From Coriobacteriaceae bacterium AF45-21 (GTDB lineage Bacteria > Actinomycetota > Coriobacteriia > Coriobacteriales > Coriobacteriaceae): a stretch of DNA of 46,440 nucleotides. Location: NCBI GenBank assembly GCA_027682925.1, contig JAQCYU010000019.1, positions 1-46,440 of the forward strand, read 5' to 3'. A model generated the notes under the pieces. The model saw only the letters and a program-made list of their open reading frames with translations. It was not told where the DNA came from and ran no database searches. Positions 1 through 7,781 of the stretch are shown one piece after another (position 1 is the first letter of the stretch; every line of letters starts with the position of its first letter). The position numbers and the translations under genes were made by a program.

Positions 1-1
1 C

Positions 2-259
2 AAGCCCGCCGCCGCGAAGCCCGCGCCCACCGCACCTAAACCTCAGCCTAAAAAGGTCGCTCGTTCCAAGTCCGTCGAGCCCAAGCCGAGCCGTGACGAG
101 ATGACCTTTGCCCAGCGCATGGTCACCTCCAAGGAGCCTACGGGCGAGAACGAGATCCCTGGCATGGCGCCGGCTCAAAAAATCATCATTGTCCTTGCCC
201 TCATCGCGTTTGTCATCTTTATGGGCTACACGATCCTGACCAGCATGGGCCTGCTCTAG
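2..259 (+). CDS. C-terminal part of a membrane-anchored protein (truncated by window edge)
   Basis: The open frame enters from the left edge and stops at TAG 257-259, giving 85 readable residues. The first part is rich in Pro, Ala and Lys, like a disordered linker. It is followed by a short polar stretch and one hydrophobic helix (IIIVLALIAFVIFMGYTIL) close to the C terminus, ending in a short tail. This looks like a tail-anchored or C-terminally anchored protein with most of its chain in the cytoplasm. I do not recognise the family and the start is outside the window, so no function is proposed. Confidence 0.55.
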   Translation, partial: KPAAAKPAPTAPKPQPKKVARSKSVEPKPSRDEMTFAQRMVTSKEPTGENEIPGMAPAQKIIIVLALIAFVIFMGYTILTSMGLL

Positions 260-343
260 CCCATTCGCGCTGGGTGCCATGCCCGAACACTCTGCCCTTT
301 TCCAACCCTCAACCTCTGCACAACGCATCCGAAAGGTCGCCCC

Positions 344-1892
344 ATGGCTTTGACCGACATCTCGCATCCCACCGACATTGCAATGCTCACCGATCTGTAC
401 GAGCTCACTATGGCCCAGGGCCTGTGGGAGAGCGGCAAGGCCAATGAGCAGGGTTGTTTTACCGCGTTTTACCGCGACCATCCTTTTGGCAGCGCCTATG
501 CCGTCATGTGCGGCACCGCCGAACTGCCCGAGCTGGTCGAGAATCTGCGCTTTACGCCCGAGGACATCGACTACCTCGCCTCGCTCCAGGCCCCGGCCGG
601 CGGCGCGATGTTCAAGCCTGGATTCCTCGACTACCTGCGCGATTTTCGTGCGCATGTAAACATCGACGCCGTGCCCGAGGGCGAGCTCGTCTTTCCGCGC
701 GAGCCCATGGTTCGCGTCACCGGCCCCGCGCTGGAGTGCCAGCTGCTTGAGACGGCGCTGCTCAACATCGTTGGGTTCCAGACGCTTGTCGCCACCAAGA
801 CGGCGCGCGTGGTGCTGGCGGCGGACGCTTGTCGCCACCAAGACGGCGCGCGTGGTGCTGGCGGCGGACGGCCGTCCCGTTGCCGAGTTTGGCCTGCGCC
901 GCGCTCAGGGTCCCGATGGCGGCTTGGCCGTCGCGCGCGCGAGCTACGTTGCCGGCTGCTCCTCTACGTCCAATGTGCTCGCCGGCCGCCGCTACGGTAT
1001 TCCCGTCTTTGGCACGCATGCGCACAGCTGGGTGATGAGCTTCGACTCCGAGCTCGAGGCATTCCGGGCTTTTGCTAAGTCGAGTCCCAAGAACTGCACG
1101 CTGCTCATCGACACCTACGACGTACGCGAGGGTTGCGAGCATGCCATTACGGTTGCCAAGGAGATGGAGGCGGTGGGCGAGCGTCTGTCGGCTATTCGCA
1201 TTGACTCGGGCGACCTCGCCAAGCTCTCCAAGTATGTTCGTGGCCGTTTTGATGCCGAGGGCCTGCCCTATGTGGGGATCTCGGTTTCTAACGATCTGGA
1301 TGAGTACACGATTCAGTCACTGCTCGACCAGGGCGCGCCCATCGATAGCTTTGGCGTGGGTACCAAGCTTGCGACCTGCTATGACCAGCCGGCGCTGGGC
1401 GGCGTGTACAAGCTTTCCGCCCGCCGTGCGAGTGAGACGGACCCGTGGACGCCGGTGGTGAAGCTCTCCGAGCAGCCCTACAAGCGCACAATTCCCGGTG
1501 TTCAGCGCGTACGACGCTATTACGACGGCTTTGGCGGCCCGGTTTGCGACATGATTTATGACGAGGACCATCTGGCAGGGGAGGGCGCCGCGCGCGGCAA
1601 TACCCTTGTGGCCGTGAACGATGCCGCCCTGGTGACCGACGTGTCCGAACTTGAGTATCGCGAGCTGCTGGTGCCGATCGTGCGCGATGGCAGTGCGGTG
1701 GCTCCGCGTGAGAGCATCCAGGACGCGCGCGAGCGCTGTGCTTGGGCGCTCGACCATCTGGACGCAGCTTTCAAGCGCTTCCTGTACCCGCAGACCTATG
1801 TGGTGGGTATGGAGCAGGGCCTGGCTCAGGTGCGCGACGAGCTCGTGCGTAAGAACATGGCCGCGGCCTCTGCCTTTCCCTGGGCCCACTAA
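344..1892 (+). CDS. pncB: Nicotinate phosphoribosyltransferase, frame broken by a 43-bp tandem duplication
   Basis: This enzyme joins nicotinate to PRPP, with ATP, to give nicotinate mononucleotide, the first step of the Preiss-Handler NAD salvage route. The start ATG follows GAAAGG. The N-terminal part (TDLYELTMAQGLW) and the downstream motifs FGTHAHSW, RIDSGDL and VSNDLDE are those of the NAPRTase family. A perfect 43-bp tandem repeat at 781-866 shifts the frame, so the sequence reads as two overlapping frames, 344-1078 and 747-1892. Removing one copy restores a single 501-residue protein, which fits the family. The gene is probably intact in the organism. It precedes proB on the same strand with a gap of about 80 bp. 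Confidence 0.9.
781..866 (+). repeat. Perfect 43-bp tandem duplication inside pncB
   Basis: Copies lie at 781-823 and 824-866 and are identical. The unit starts GACGCTTGTC, and GACG occurs again right after the second copy, so there is 4-bp microhomology at the junction. The length is not a multiple of three and causes the frame break in pncB. Confidence 0.95.
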
Positions 1893-1971
1893 TTCCTTGG
1901 GCGGTAGGGGCGAGTCACGCTTCCCTGGCCGCCGGCTTGGCCGTTCGCTGAACAGTTGATTGGTTTGACGT

Positions 1972-3099
1972 ATGACGACTTCTTATAAAACGATGGTGGT
2001 AAAGATCGGTTCGTCCACGGTGGTGGGTGCCGATGGCAAGGTCAACCGCGCCTTTATCGGCGGACTTGCCGATCAGGCCGCAGCGCTGCGCAAGCTCGGC
2101 TGGCGTCTGGTTGTGGTGAGCTCGGGCGCTATCGCCTGTGGCTATCCCGTGTTGGGCTTCGACCGCAAGCCGGTCGGTGACCTGCCGAGCCTGCAGGCCT
2201 GCGCCTCGGCCGGTCAGTGCATCATCTCGTCGGCCTACGACGAGGAGTTCCATGCGCGCGACCTGCTCACCTCGCTCGTGCTGCTCACGCGTCACGACAC
2301 GGCGCGCCGCACGTCCTACCTGCACGCGCGCGACGCCCTGCTTCGCCTGGTGGAGCTGGGTGTGGTGCCGGTCGTCAACGAGAACGATACCGTCACCGTC
2401 GATGAGATCAAGTTTGGCGACAACGACACGCTGGCGGCGCTTGTGAGCTGCCTGGTTTCTGCCGATCTGTGCGTGACGCTCTCGGACATCGATGGTCTCT
2501 ATACTGCCAATCCGCATGAAGACCCCACGGCCGAGTTTGTTCCTGTCGTGCATAAGATCGATGCCAAGATTATTGCCTCGGCGGGCGATTCTTCCACATC
2601 GGTGGGCACGGGCGGCATGATTACCAAGATCCGCGCGAGCCGCATCCTGATGACGGCGGGCATTCAGAGCGTGATTTGCTCGGGCGAGGAGCCCGATGCG
2701 CTCGTGCGTCTCGCCCGCGGCGAGAGCGTGGGCACGCTGTTCGATCCGCCGGCGGAGCGTCTGGACATCGCACCCCGCAAGCTGTGGATCGCGCTGGGCG
2801 ACAAGGCACATGGCTCGGTGACGGTCGATGATGGTGCTGCGAAGGCGCTGGTCAGCCGTGGCTCTTCCCTGCTTGCGGTGGGTATTCGCGAGGTCGATGG
2901 CCAGTTTGCCGAGGGCGATGTGCTCGATGTGTGCGATCCGAGCGGTATGGTCGTCGCCCGCGGTATCGCCGAAGCCGATTCGGACGTGCTGGAGCTTGCT
3001 GCCGGTCGCCGCCAGGATCAGATCGCCAGCAACCGCCTGCTCGCAGACCTGGCCGAGAAGCCCGCGATACACAGGGATAATCTAATCGTCTTCGCCTAA
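1972..3099 (+). CDS. proB: Glutamate 5-kinase
   Basis: This enzyme phosphorylates L-glutamate to gamma-glutamyl phosphate, the first committed step of proline synthesis. The 375-residue protein has an amino-acid kinase domain at about residues 1-255: KIGSSTV near the N terminus, VVSSGAIACG, the substrate-binding VVNENDTV and FGDNDTLAALV, and SDIDGLYTANP. A C-terminal PUA domain of about 80 residues follows, as in the long form of ProB. The PUA domain takes part in feedback control by proline in well-studied members. The frame is clean over its whole length. The product passes to ProA, encoded about 1.8 kb downstream. No strong ribosome binding site is seen before the ATG. Confidence 0.95.
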   Translation: MTTSYKTMVVKIGSSTVVGADGKVNRAFIGGLADQAAALRKLGWRLVVVSSGAIACGYPVLGFDRKPVGDLPSLQACASAGQCIISSAYDEEFHARDLLTSLVLLTRHDTARRTSYLHARDALLRLVELGVVPVVNENDTVTVDEIKFGDNDTLAALVSCLVSADLCVTLSDIDGLYTANPHEDPTAEFVPVVHKIDAKIIASAGDSSTSVGTGGMITKIRASRILMTAGIQSVICSGEEPDALVRLARGESVGTLFDPPAERLDIAPRKLWIALGDKAHGSVTVDDGAAKALVSRGSSLLAVGIREVDGQFAEGDVLDVCDPSGMVVARGIAEADSDVLELAAGRRQDQIASNRLLADLAEKPAIHRDNLIVFA

Positions 3100-3143
3100 C
3101 GGGTCGACGCTGCGCGCCGCCCAGAGCGACAATTTGTCATTCA

Positions 3144-3184
3144 AAAGGCGAGGCATGACCATCAGGTCTATGCCTCGCCTTTTT
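3144..3184 (+). terminator. Rho-independent terminator after proB
   Basis: A 13-bp stem (AAAGGCGAGGCAT and its complement) with a loop of about 13 nt runs into a T-rich tail, 45 bp after the proB stop. Confidence 0.8.
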
Positions 3185-3287
3185 CATGCCAACTTGTTCG
3201 CTCTGGGCGGCGCTCGCTTCTTTTGTTCGACCTACGATTTAAAGCCACTGCTAAGGGGCGTTTTCGCTTTCCGTCCTCTACCTGCGG

Positions 3288-3361
3288 CATTGTCGTTGCC
3301 GGCACTTGTTCGGCACTTGGGGATGTTTCTTTTGTGCCGGCAGGTGGGGACGCTCCTTTGC
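3288..3361. repeat. Degenerate REP-like repeat units
   Basis: Two imperfect copies of a unit built around GGCAnnTGGGGA followed by TTT(T)GTGCC can be seen, with GCCGGCA half-palindromes at 3298 and about 3341. The stretch ends exactly at the stop codon of the convergent peptidase gene. It resembles remnants of short dispersed palindromic repeats; only one such block is in the window. Confidence 0.4.
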
Positions 3362-4779
3362 TAGAAGATTTGGCGCAGGTCTCCGCGGTTGAGGGCTTCG
3401 TTGAAGAGGTGCTTGAACACCACGCTACCGTGTAGACCGTCGTGCTCGAACTCGTTGGTCACCCAGGCATGCGAGTTACCCACGCGGCTGAGCGTATCGA
3501 GCTGCATGCCCGAGTCGACGTACATGTCGTCGAAATACACCGCGGCCTGCAGGGGCACCTCGTTGCACGCCAGTCGCTGCGGGTCGTAGATCTTGTCCCA
3601 GCTGGTGTCTTCCATCAGCAGGTCCATGGCGGGCTTGAAGGGCTTGAGCTCGGGCATCTGCTCGAACATCCACGGGAACATGGCCTCGCCGGTAAACATG
3701 AGCGGGCGCGCGAGGGTGTCAAACTCGGCGCGCTGTGCCTTCTCTTCAGCCGCGGCCCAGCCAATGGGCATGGTGTCACCGTCGGCGTATATGAACTCCT
3801 GCAGCGTCCAGTACAGCGGATTCGTGCGCGTGTTGGTGCGCTCGAAGGCGCGCATCAAAAAGCTGTCGGATACCGAGGTGCCGCAGGTCAGCGTGCCGTC
3901 GCCGTCAACAAAAGCGTGATCGATAATCCAATGCATGCGCTCAAAGCTCGGCTTCATGCCAAAGTCGCTGCCCATGAGCTGTAGGCGCTCGACCGTCATC
4001 GGCGAGCCGTCGGGCAGCACGGGCTTCTGAGCCTCGAGCGCATCGGCCAGGGCTGCCACGCGCTCGACGTCGGCAGGGTAGCGGTCGTAATACTGCTGCG
4101 TCTTGGCGACCATGCGCGGGAAGGTGTGCGCGTAGACTTCGCTTGCGCTCGCCGGCACGTGGGGGATGCCGCCGCAGGTAAAGCTTGCCGCCACGCCCTC
4201 GGGGAAGAGCGACAGATAGCTCAGCGTCAAAAAGCCGCCGTAGCTCTGCCCGAGTGTGACCCAGGGCCTGCCGCCAAAGCCTACCAGGCGCAGGTACTCA
4301 AAATCGCGCACGATAGAGCTGGCGAGGTGACGCTTGAGGAAGTCCGCCTGCGAGCGTGCTGTATCGGCGCCGGCGGCCGTTGCGCGATCACCCAGTGCCT
4401 TGATCGTGCGTCCGTCCACGCAGCTGCTGCGTCCGGTGCCGCGCTGGTCGGGAAGGACCACGCGGAAGTGCTTGACGGCCTCCTCGATCCAGCCGTCGCT
4501 TGTGGGCGACAGCGGACGCGGGCTCTCGCCGCCGGGGCCGCCCTGCAAAAACAGGAGCAGCGGCAGATCGTCGTTGATGCGGTCGGGCGCGCAAACCACA
4601 CGGTAGAAGAGCTTGATGCTCTCGTGCGCGCCGGCGATGGGCGCCGGCATAGCGCCGCGGCGCATGGTGCTGCCGACGGCCAGGAGCATCGGCTCCAGGC
4701 CGCGCCAGTCAAGGGGGACGTCGATGCTGTGGTCCTCGACGTAAAGGCCGGGGACGTGGTACGAAGTGATGAGGGCCAT
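3361..4779 (-). CDS. Prolyl aminopeptidase-type alpha/beta hydrolase (peptidase family S33)
   Basis: This is a cytoplasmic serine peptidase that probably removes N-terminal proline (or short peptides) from peptides. I chose ATG 4779 because GGAAG lies six bases upstream and the sequence then begins like family members (YHVPGLYVEDHSIDVPLDW). An in-frame ATG at 4860 would add 27 residues and leave only 31 bp before divergent proA. The hallmarks are LQGGPGGESPRP (oxyanion region), LPDQRGTGRSS, and the nucleophile elbow GQSYGG. The histidine is probably in NEFEHDGLHGS near the C terminus. At about 472 residues it fits the long S33 proline/tripeptidyl aminopeptidases. It sits between proB and proA on the opposite strand, which suggests proline recovery from peptides. 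Confidence 0.85.
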   Translation of the reverse strand: MALITSYHVPGLYVEDHSIDVPLDWRGLEPMLLAVGSTMRRGAMPAPIAGAHESIKLFYRVVCAPDRINDDLPLLLFLQGGPGGESPRPLSPTSDGWIEEAVKHFRVVLPDQRGTGRSSCVDGRTIKALGDRATAAGADTARSQADFLKRHLASSIVRDFEYLRLVGFGGRPWVTLGQSYGGFLTLSYLSLFPEGVAASFTCGGIPHVPASASEVYAHTFPRMVAKTQQYYDRYPADVERVAALADALEAQKPVLPDGSPMTVERLQLMGSDFGMKPSFERMHWIIDHAFVDGDGTLTCGTSVSDSFLMRAFERTNTRTNPLYWTLQEFIYADGDTMPIGWAAAEEKAQRAEFDTLARPLMFTGEAMFPWMFEQMPELKPFKPAMDLLMEDTSWDKIYDPQRLACNEVPLQAAVYFDDMYVDSGMQLDTLSRVGNSHAWVTNEFEHDGLHGSVVFKHLFNEALNRGDLRQIF

Positions 4780-4891
4780 GTAATGCTTCCATTCGTTGCG
4801 GTGTTTCGGGTTGACCAATTCTACCGCCGCGGGCGAGGCCATGCGCAAATCGGCTACCATGGTTGCAAACTTCTAGGAGAAAGGGCCGCCC

Positions 4892-6192
4892 ATGTCGGTC
4901 GATATAGCCACGTATGTCCACGATCTTGCCGTTGCCGCCAAGGCAGCGTCGGCCTCGCTTGCCACGGCGAGCGATGAACAGCGCCAGGAGGCCGTGCGCG
5001 CCATGGCCGCAGCGCTGCGCAACGGTATCGACTCCATCGTTGCCGCCAACGAGCTCGATATGTCCGCCGCGCGCGATGCGGGTACCTCGGCCGGACTGCT
5101 CGATCGTCTGCTGCTGAGGCCCGAGCTGCTGAGGCCCGAGCGCGTCGAGGGCATGGCCGCCGGCCTGGAAAAGCTCGCCGAGCTGCCCGATCCCGTGGGC
5201 CGCGTGCTCGACCACCGCGTGCTTGCAAGTGGCGTGGACCTGACCCGTGTGAGTGTGCCGCTGGGCCTGGTCGCTATGGTCTACGAGGCGCGCCCCAACG
5301 TGACGGCCGACGCCGCGGGCATCTGCATCCGTACCGGCAACGCTGCATTCTGCGCGGCGGCTCGCTGGCCTATCACTCGTGTGCCATGATTTCTGAGCTG
5401 CTGGCCGATGCGCTCGAGGCCAAGGGCTTCCCGCGCGAGGCCGTGTCGATGATCGAGTCCACCGACCGCGAGGCCACTGGCGAGCTCATGAAGCTCCGCG
5501 GTATTGTCGACGTACTCATTCCGCGCGGCGGTGCAGGCCTGATCCAGCGCTGCGTGCGCGAGTCTCTCGTGCCGGTGATCGAGACGGGCACGGGCAACTG
5601 TCACATCTACGTGCATGAGTCCGCCGACTTTGATAAGGCGCTCAACATTATCGTTAATGCCAAGACCCAGCGTGTAGGCGTGTGCAATGCCGCCGAGTCG
5701 CTGCTGGTCGACCATGCTGTGGCCAATGTGTTTTTGCCTGCGGTCCTTGCCGTGCTGCACGACCACGATGTGCTGATTCACGGCGATGAGGCCACGTGTG
5801 CCGCTTGCGTTGCCGCCGGTCTTGCCGAGGGCGATGCTTACGTTGCCGCAACCGAGGAGGACTGGGGCCGCGAGTATCTGGCCCTCGAGATGAGCGTGAA
5901 GGTCGTGGCGAACGAGGAAGAGGCCATCGCGCACATCAACCGCTATGGCACCATGCATTCCGAGGCCATCATCGCCGAGGACGCAGACGCCTGCGAGCGC
6001 TTCTTGGATGAGGTCGATGCCTCGGCCGTGTACGCTAACGCTAGCACGCGCTTTACCGACGGCGGCGAGTTTGGCCTGGGCGCCGAAATTGGCATCTCGA
6101 CCCAAAAGCTCCACGCCCGCGGACCCTTTGCCGCCGAGGCCCTCACCACCTACAAATACAAGCTTCGCGGCACCGGTCAGGTCCGCCCCTAA
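4892..6192 (+). CDS. proA: Gamma-glutamyl phosphate reductase, one-base frameshift near 5347
   Basis: This enzyme reduces gamma-glutamyl phosphate to glutamate-5-semialdehyde with NADPH, the second step of proline synthesis. The ATG follows TAGGAGAAAG. The aldehyde-dehydrogenase-like fold is recognisable: VPLGLVAMVYEARPNVT, RTGNAA then LRGGSLAYHS, the catalytic cysteine in TQRVGVCNAAESLL, and GLGAEIGISTQKLHARGP near the end. The frame breaks at about 5347: one base is missing between RTGNAA and the expected ILRGGS. With one base restored the gene gives about 433 residues. An in-frame 15-bp duplication at 5111-5140 adds five residues (LLRPE twice). The gene is probably functional in the organism. 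Confidence 0.92.
5111..5140 (+). repeat. 15-bp in-frame tandem duplication in proA
   Basis: CTGCTGAGGCCCGAG occurs twice in a row, at 5111-5125 and 5126-5140. It repeats LLRPE and leaves the frame unchanged. Confidence 0.9.
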
Positions 6193-6206
6193 CGCCCACG
6201 CAAACA

Positions 6207-6247
6207 AAAACCACCACAAAGGTGCCTGTCCCCTTTGTGGTGGTTTT
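6207..6247. terminator. Bidirectional hairpin terminator, copy 1
   Basis: A perfect 16-bp stem (AAAACCACCACAAAGG and its complement) encloses the 9-nt loop TGCCTGTCC. A-runs and T-runs at the ends allow termination in both directions, for proA and for the convergent HD gene. An identical 41-bp sequence lies at 6906-6946. Confidence 0.8.
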
Positions 6248-6251
6248 GGTG

Positions 6252-6851
6252 CTAGGCCTGGAAGGCGTCGCGATCGGGAGCGAAGGACTGCATAGCCGCG
6301 ATGGTGCGGTCAAAGAGCTCGGGAAGCTCCCAGCCCAGCATCTCAGCGCCTTGCGAAATCACGTCGCGCGAGCATCCGGCGGCAAAGCGCTTGTCCTTGA
6401 ACTTCTTCTTGAGCGACTTGGTCGTAAAGTCCATGACGCTCTTGCTCGGGCGCATGATAACCGCGGCTCCGATCAGGCCGGTAAGCTCGTCGCAGGCAAA
6501 CAGGATCTTCTCCATCTGCAGTTCGGGCTTGGGCAGCGAGGTGTTGAAATCAGAGGTGTGCGACTGAATGGCGCGGATGAGCTCAGGAGAGGCACCCTCG
6601 CCTTCGAGGATCTCGGCAGCGTAGATGGTGTGGTTCATGGGGTCGTCCTCATGCTCCTCCCAATCCAGGTCGTGGAGCAGGCCGACGATGCCCCAGAACT
6701 CCTCGTTCTCGGGGTCGAACTCGCGCGCAAAGTAGCGCATGGTGCCCTCGACCGTTTCGCCGTGGGTGATGTGGAACGGATCCTTGTTGTGCTCGTTGAG
6801 CAGTTCGAATGCGCGGTCGCGGGTGATTCCGGCGGTAAGCGTCTCTGCCAT
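6252..6851 (-). CDS. HD-domain hydrolase
   Basis: This 199-residue protein carries a metal-dependent HD domain. The first histidine is probably in FHITHGETVEGTMRYFARE, the HD pair is LLHDLDWEEHED, and later histidines are in MNHTIYAAEIL and IQSHTSDF. HD proteins hydrolyse phosphoesters, often nucleotides; the substrate here is not evident from sequence. The last third is a helical region with no motif I recognise. The start ATG has AGGAG-like bases (CAAGGAGTC) upstream on its strand. The gene is a single unit boxed by two identical hairpins (6207-6247 and 6906-6946), so it is probably transcribed alone. Confidence 0.8.
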   Translation of the reverse strand: MAETLTAGITRDRAFELLNEHNKDPFHITHGETVEGTMRYFAREFDPENEEFWGIVGLLHDLDWEEHEDDPMNHTIYAAEILEGEGASPELIRAIQSHTSDFNTSLPKPELQMEKILFACDELTGLIGAAVIMRPSKSVMDFTTKSLKKKFKDKRFAAGCSRDVISQGAEMLGWELPELFDRTIAAMQSFAPDRDAFQA

Positions 6852-6905
6852 AACAGACTCCTTGTGCTCGTGGGTATCGATGAGATTGAATACTACTAGA
6901 ACAAG

Positions 6906-6946
6906 AAAACCACCACAAAGGTGCCTGTCCCCTTTGTGGTGGTTTT
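6906..6946. terminator. Bidirectional hairpin, copy 2
   Basis: Identical over 41 bp, including the loop TGCCTGTCC, to the hairpin at 6207-6247. It lies between the HD gene promoter region and the end of the carD-like gene (minus strand), for which it probably acts as terminator. Confidence 0.8.
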
Positions 6947-6953
6947 TGACAGG

Positions 6954-7439
6954 TTAGTTGAGGGCGGCTTGGGCTAGGCGGGCTTCGGCGGCCTCTTCGG
7001 TGACGCCCAGGGCCACGGCGAACTCCTCGATGGAGCGGCGCTTGGCTTCCTTGAGTACGCGCATGTAGTAGGAGCTGGGCTTTTTATCAGCTTCCTCGGC
7101 CTGGTGGATGCGGTGCATCATCGTCTTGGCCACACGGACCGTCTCGGGCGCGCCCAGCTTGAGCTGCTGCTTAAAGTGTGTCTCTTCAAGCGAGCTGTTG
7201 CGCTCGGTAAAGGTGTCGCACTCCAGCTCGTCGTAGTGGCTCAGCAGGTGCTCGGCATCCTGCTGAGAGATGGCGGCATGTAGGCGGTCGGCCTGCGCCA
7301 CGGGGTACATGAGAATCGTCTGCGCATGTCCCTGCTTGGTCTCGAGCAACAACATGGGCTGCGGCGTGTCGTCCCTAAAACCGACGACGGTGCAGACTCC
7401 CTGGCCCGGATGAATGACGTGTTGACCGATTGAGAACAT
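6954..7439 (-). CDS. CarD/CdnL-type RNA polymerase-binding transcription regulator
   Basis: The 161-residue protein starts MFSIGQHVIHPGQGVCTV, the typical opening of the CarD_CdnL_TRCF Tudor-like domain that binds the RNA polymerase beta subunit. The C-terminal half is helical and basic (KEAKRRSIEEFAVALGVTEEAAEARL), matching the DNA-interacting helical domain of CarD proteins. Such proteins stabilise open promoter complexes, especially at rRNA promoters. The ATG is preceded by GGAGGTAGC on the minus strand, a very good ribosome binding site. The gene is monocistronic and ends at the 6906-6946 hairpin. Whether it acts as CarD or as a more specialised paralogue cannot be told from this window. 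Confidence 0.85.
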   Translation of the reverse strand: MFSIGQHVIHPGQGVCTVVGFRDDTPQPMLLLETKQGHAQTILMYPVAQADRLHAAISQQDAEHLLSHYDELECDTFTERNSSLEETHFKQQLKLGAPETVRVAKTMMHRIHQAEEADKKPSSYYMRVLKEAKRRSIEEFAVALGVTEEAAEARLAQAALN

Positions 7440-7781
7440 GCTACCTCCAACTTATACGAATTTGCGTATGTCTAGAATACCACGTTGACGTGCGCAAACC
7501 ATTACTTTATGCAGGAAAAGCACACAACTCCGATAGGTAAGAGTATTCGATATTCCGAGCAGCTCATGCACATGTTTATGCATTTTCGGCAGGTGCACAA
7601 TCGGCAGGCAGACCGCTATCTTTGAATGGTCCTGTGCGAGCTGTAGTCATTTTTGTGCATATGCAATATCGATTAACTTTACCCTGCGACAGTAGCTACT
7701 GCTTGTGATAGAGTGCTACAAACTCTGGCTTTTGCCCTACGAGTGACCAAGAGCTCGGGGGCTTTAACACAAGGAGGATCT
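7440..7781. other. Intergenic region between carD-like gene and argS
   Basis: These 342 bp must contain the divergent promoters for the carD-like gene and argS. I see no convincing gene, T-box or other riboswitch. Short repeats (TCGGCAGG twice near 7586-7610, several TATGCA-type words) are present but form no clear structure. No promoter pair with good spacing stands out. Confidence 0.4.

Noticed and set aside
747..1078. Overlapping frames in pncB as programmed frameshifting
   Set aside because: The overlap is fully explained by an exact 43-bp duplication; no slippery heptamer is present.
1915..3072. Long minus-strand open frame opposite proB
   Set aside because: It mirrors proB, has no motif and no ribosome binding site, and is rich in His and Arg as expected for the antisense of a GC-rich gene.
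7440..7781. T-box leader for argS
   Set aside because: No T-box core sequence and no antiterminator/terminator pair before argS.
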